NCBI RefSeq assembly: GCF_947500325.1
Contig: NZ_CANMRQ010000001.1
Location: 126,001-190,000 of the forward strand
DNA: 64,000 nt
Origin: an uncultured Lacinutrix sp.
GTDB lineage: Bacteria > Bacteroidota > Bacteroidia > Flavobacteriales > Flavobacteriaceae
Direction of reading: 5' to 3'
Below, piece by piece: positions 63,221 through 64,000 of this stretch; position 1 is the stretch's first letter, and each line of letters starts with the position of its first letter. The position numbers were made by a program, and so were the translations under genes. The notes under the pieces were generated by a model, which was not told where the DNA came from, made no database searches, and saw only the letters and a program-made list of their open reading frames with translations.

Positions 63221-64000
63221 ACGGGTGGCGCTCAACCCATTCTCTTGTTGGGTTTAAGTACTTTACAATAAATTTTAAAACTGTATTTGCAATAAAGTTA
63301 TTGGTGTGCTTCATATAGATATGCATTGTCTTAGGCTTTGCTCCTATAGAGCTTTTAATTTCCATTGCAGTACGCGCATAAACAATTGTTTTATACTTAT
63401 TGTCAATACCAAATTGCGCCATATCGAACAACATATTCAAATAGATTTTATGTTTTTGCTGTAACACTTTATCATAGCCCAGAAAATATGTTTCGAGCAT
63501 ATTATTATTAAGTATTAATGTGTAAAAACCTATCAATTCATTATTTAAAAAATAACCAAATAGCTTTAAATTATCTTGTAAATGTTCTTTTAAATAACTG
63601 AAATGTTTTTCATTTAAAATAAATGAATTTACTCTAGCATTGTCTGATACATTTTTATATAAAGTATACAATTTTGTTTCGTTTAAACGAATAGTTTCCA
63701 AATCTAATTCCCTTTTTACTATGGCTTTGGATTTATTTTTTGCTGAGTTAAAACGCTGCCTGTATTTTTTTGTAAAGGCTTTTTTATAATCTTCAATAGT
63801 ATGCCATTGCTCATGTATATGAAATATCATATTAGGTTGTACCTGTACTTTATATAGATTATGTTTTTTAAAAAAGTCTTGATTATTATGAATAGCATCA
63901 TCTTCAAAATAATCTTTAAAGGCTATTATTCTTATTTTCTTTTTGTATTGTTCTTTTATCTCTTTTTTAAGATCAATAATAGCATCATCTATTACATCTA
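63210..64000 (-). CDS. GNAT/FemAB-like (Acetyltransf_6) protein, 5'-truncated by the window
   Basis: The frame stays open from 63830 to the right edge (...DDAIIDLKKEIKEQYKKKIRIIAFKDYFEDD...), so the gene starts outside. The Met at 63830 is internal. The C-terminal half shows KKYRQRFNSAKNKSKAIVKRELD and ETIRLNETKLYTLYKNVSDNA, then LKLFGYFLNNELIGFYTLILNNNMLETYFLGYD and a final ARTAMEIKSSIGAKPKTMHIYMKH. This is the BioF2-like/Acetyltransf_6 fold used in transfer of acyl or amino-acyl groups, for example in peptidoglycan or lipid modification. The substrate is unknown. Confidence 0.65.
   Translation of the reverse strand, partial: DVIDDAIIDLKKEIKEQYKKKIRIIAFKDYFEDDAIHNNQDFFKKHNLYKVQVQPNMIFHIHEQWHTIEDYKKAFTKKYRQRFNSAKNKSKAIVKRELDLETIRLNETKLYTLYKNVSDNARVNSFILNEKHFSYLKEHLQDNLKLFGYFLNNELIGFYTLILNNNMLETYFLGYDKVLQQKHKIYLNMLFDMAQFGIDNKYKTIVYARTAMEIKSSIGAKPKTMHIYMKHTNNFIANTVLKFIVKYLNPTREWVERHPFKE

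Overview
The window looks like chromosomal DNA of a marine-type flavobacterium (Bacteroidota, probably Flavobacteriaceae). The evidence is an AT-rich composition with AAA/TTA/AAT-heavy codon use, promoter boxes of the Bacteroidota form TAnnTTTG, many lipoproteins with short lipoboxes, CarboxypepD_reg/beta-barrel outer membrane proteins, a protease with a C-terminal T9SS type A sorting domain, a LytS/LytTR pair, and giant RHS proteins of the Bacteroidota type. Genus and species cannot be told from the window.

Region 1 (1-6.7 kb) is a tightly packed, partly overlapping operon for a type II secretion / type IV pilus-like machine: GspE-type ATPase (cut by the left edge), secretin, a GspL/PilM-PilN-like membrane protein, a GspM/PilO-like protein, an FN3-like lipoprotein, a GspC/PilP-like protein and an OmpH/Skp-like protein. 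After a perfect 30-bp palindrome and a promoter box, region 2 (6.9-25.8 kb) holds a lipoprotein, a tail-fibre-like repeat protein, a 2067-aa secreted RHS-associated protein, a small LolA-like secreted protein and a 3184-aa RHS protein with a variable C-terminal toxin-like tip followed by a putative immunity gene.

Region 3 (25.8-30.6 kb) is accessory DNA. It contains seven copies of a 27-bp hairpin repeat (REP-A), a complete REP-associated tyrosine transposase (RAYT) bounded by inverted REP-A copies, the 3' remnant of a second RAYT beside a different hairpin (REP-B), small orphan ORFs, and a second RHS tip with its own putative immunity gene on the opposite strand. The two RHS tips begin at a perfect 23-bp inverted repeat (24748-24770 and 29383-29405), and a tyrosine recombinase gene starts 125 bp beyond the right copy. 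The layout is that of an invertible toxin-tip switch: inversion would place the second tip in frame on the RHS core. This is the most interesting structure in the window and is inferred, not demonstrated.

Region 4 (30.6-64 kb) is mostly core genome: a MORN-repeat protein, tRNA(CAT), methylmalonyl-CoA epimerase, rbfA, a LolC/E-like permease, dusB, an Lgt-like membrane protein coupled to a Tes/MJ0619-like radical SAM protein, two paralogous small membrane proteins, an M28 peptidase, a TolB-like lipoprotein, a GNAT enzyme, an outer membrane receptor, lepA, a receptor-LytS-LytTR operon, a CPA-type antiporter with an RCK domain, a metallo-hydrolase, S8 and M1 lipoprotein peptidases, gltX, an FTP/M36-like metalloprotease with T9SS domain, an outer membrane barrel, an SPFH protein, a jelly-roll-like lipoprotein and a GNAT-like protein cut by the right edge. 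No CRISPR array, rRNA gene or replication origin was seen.
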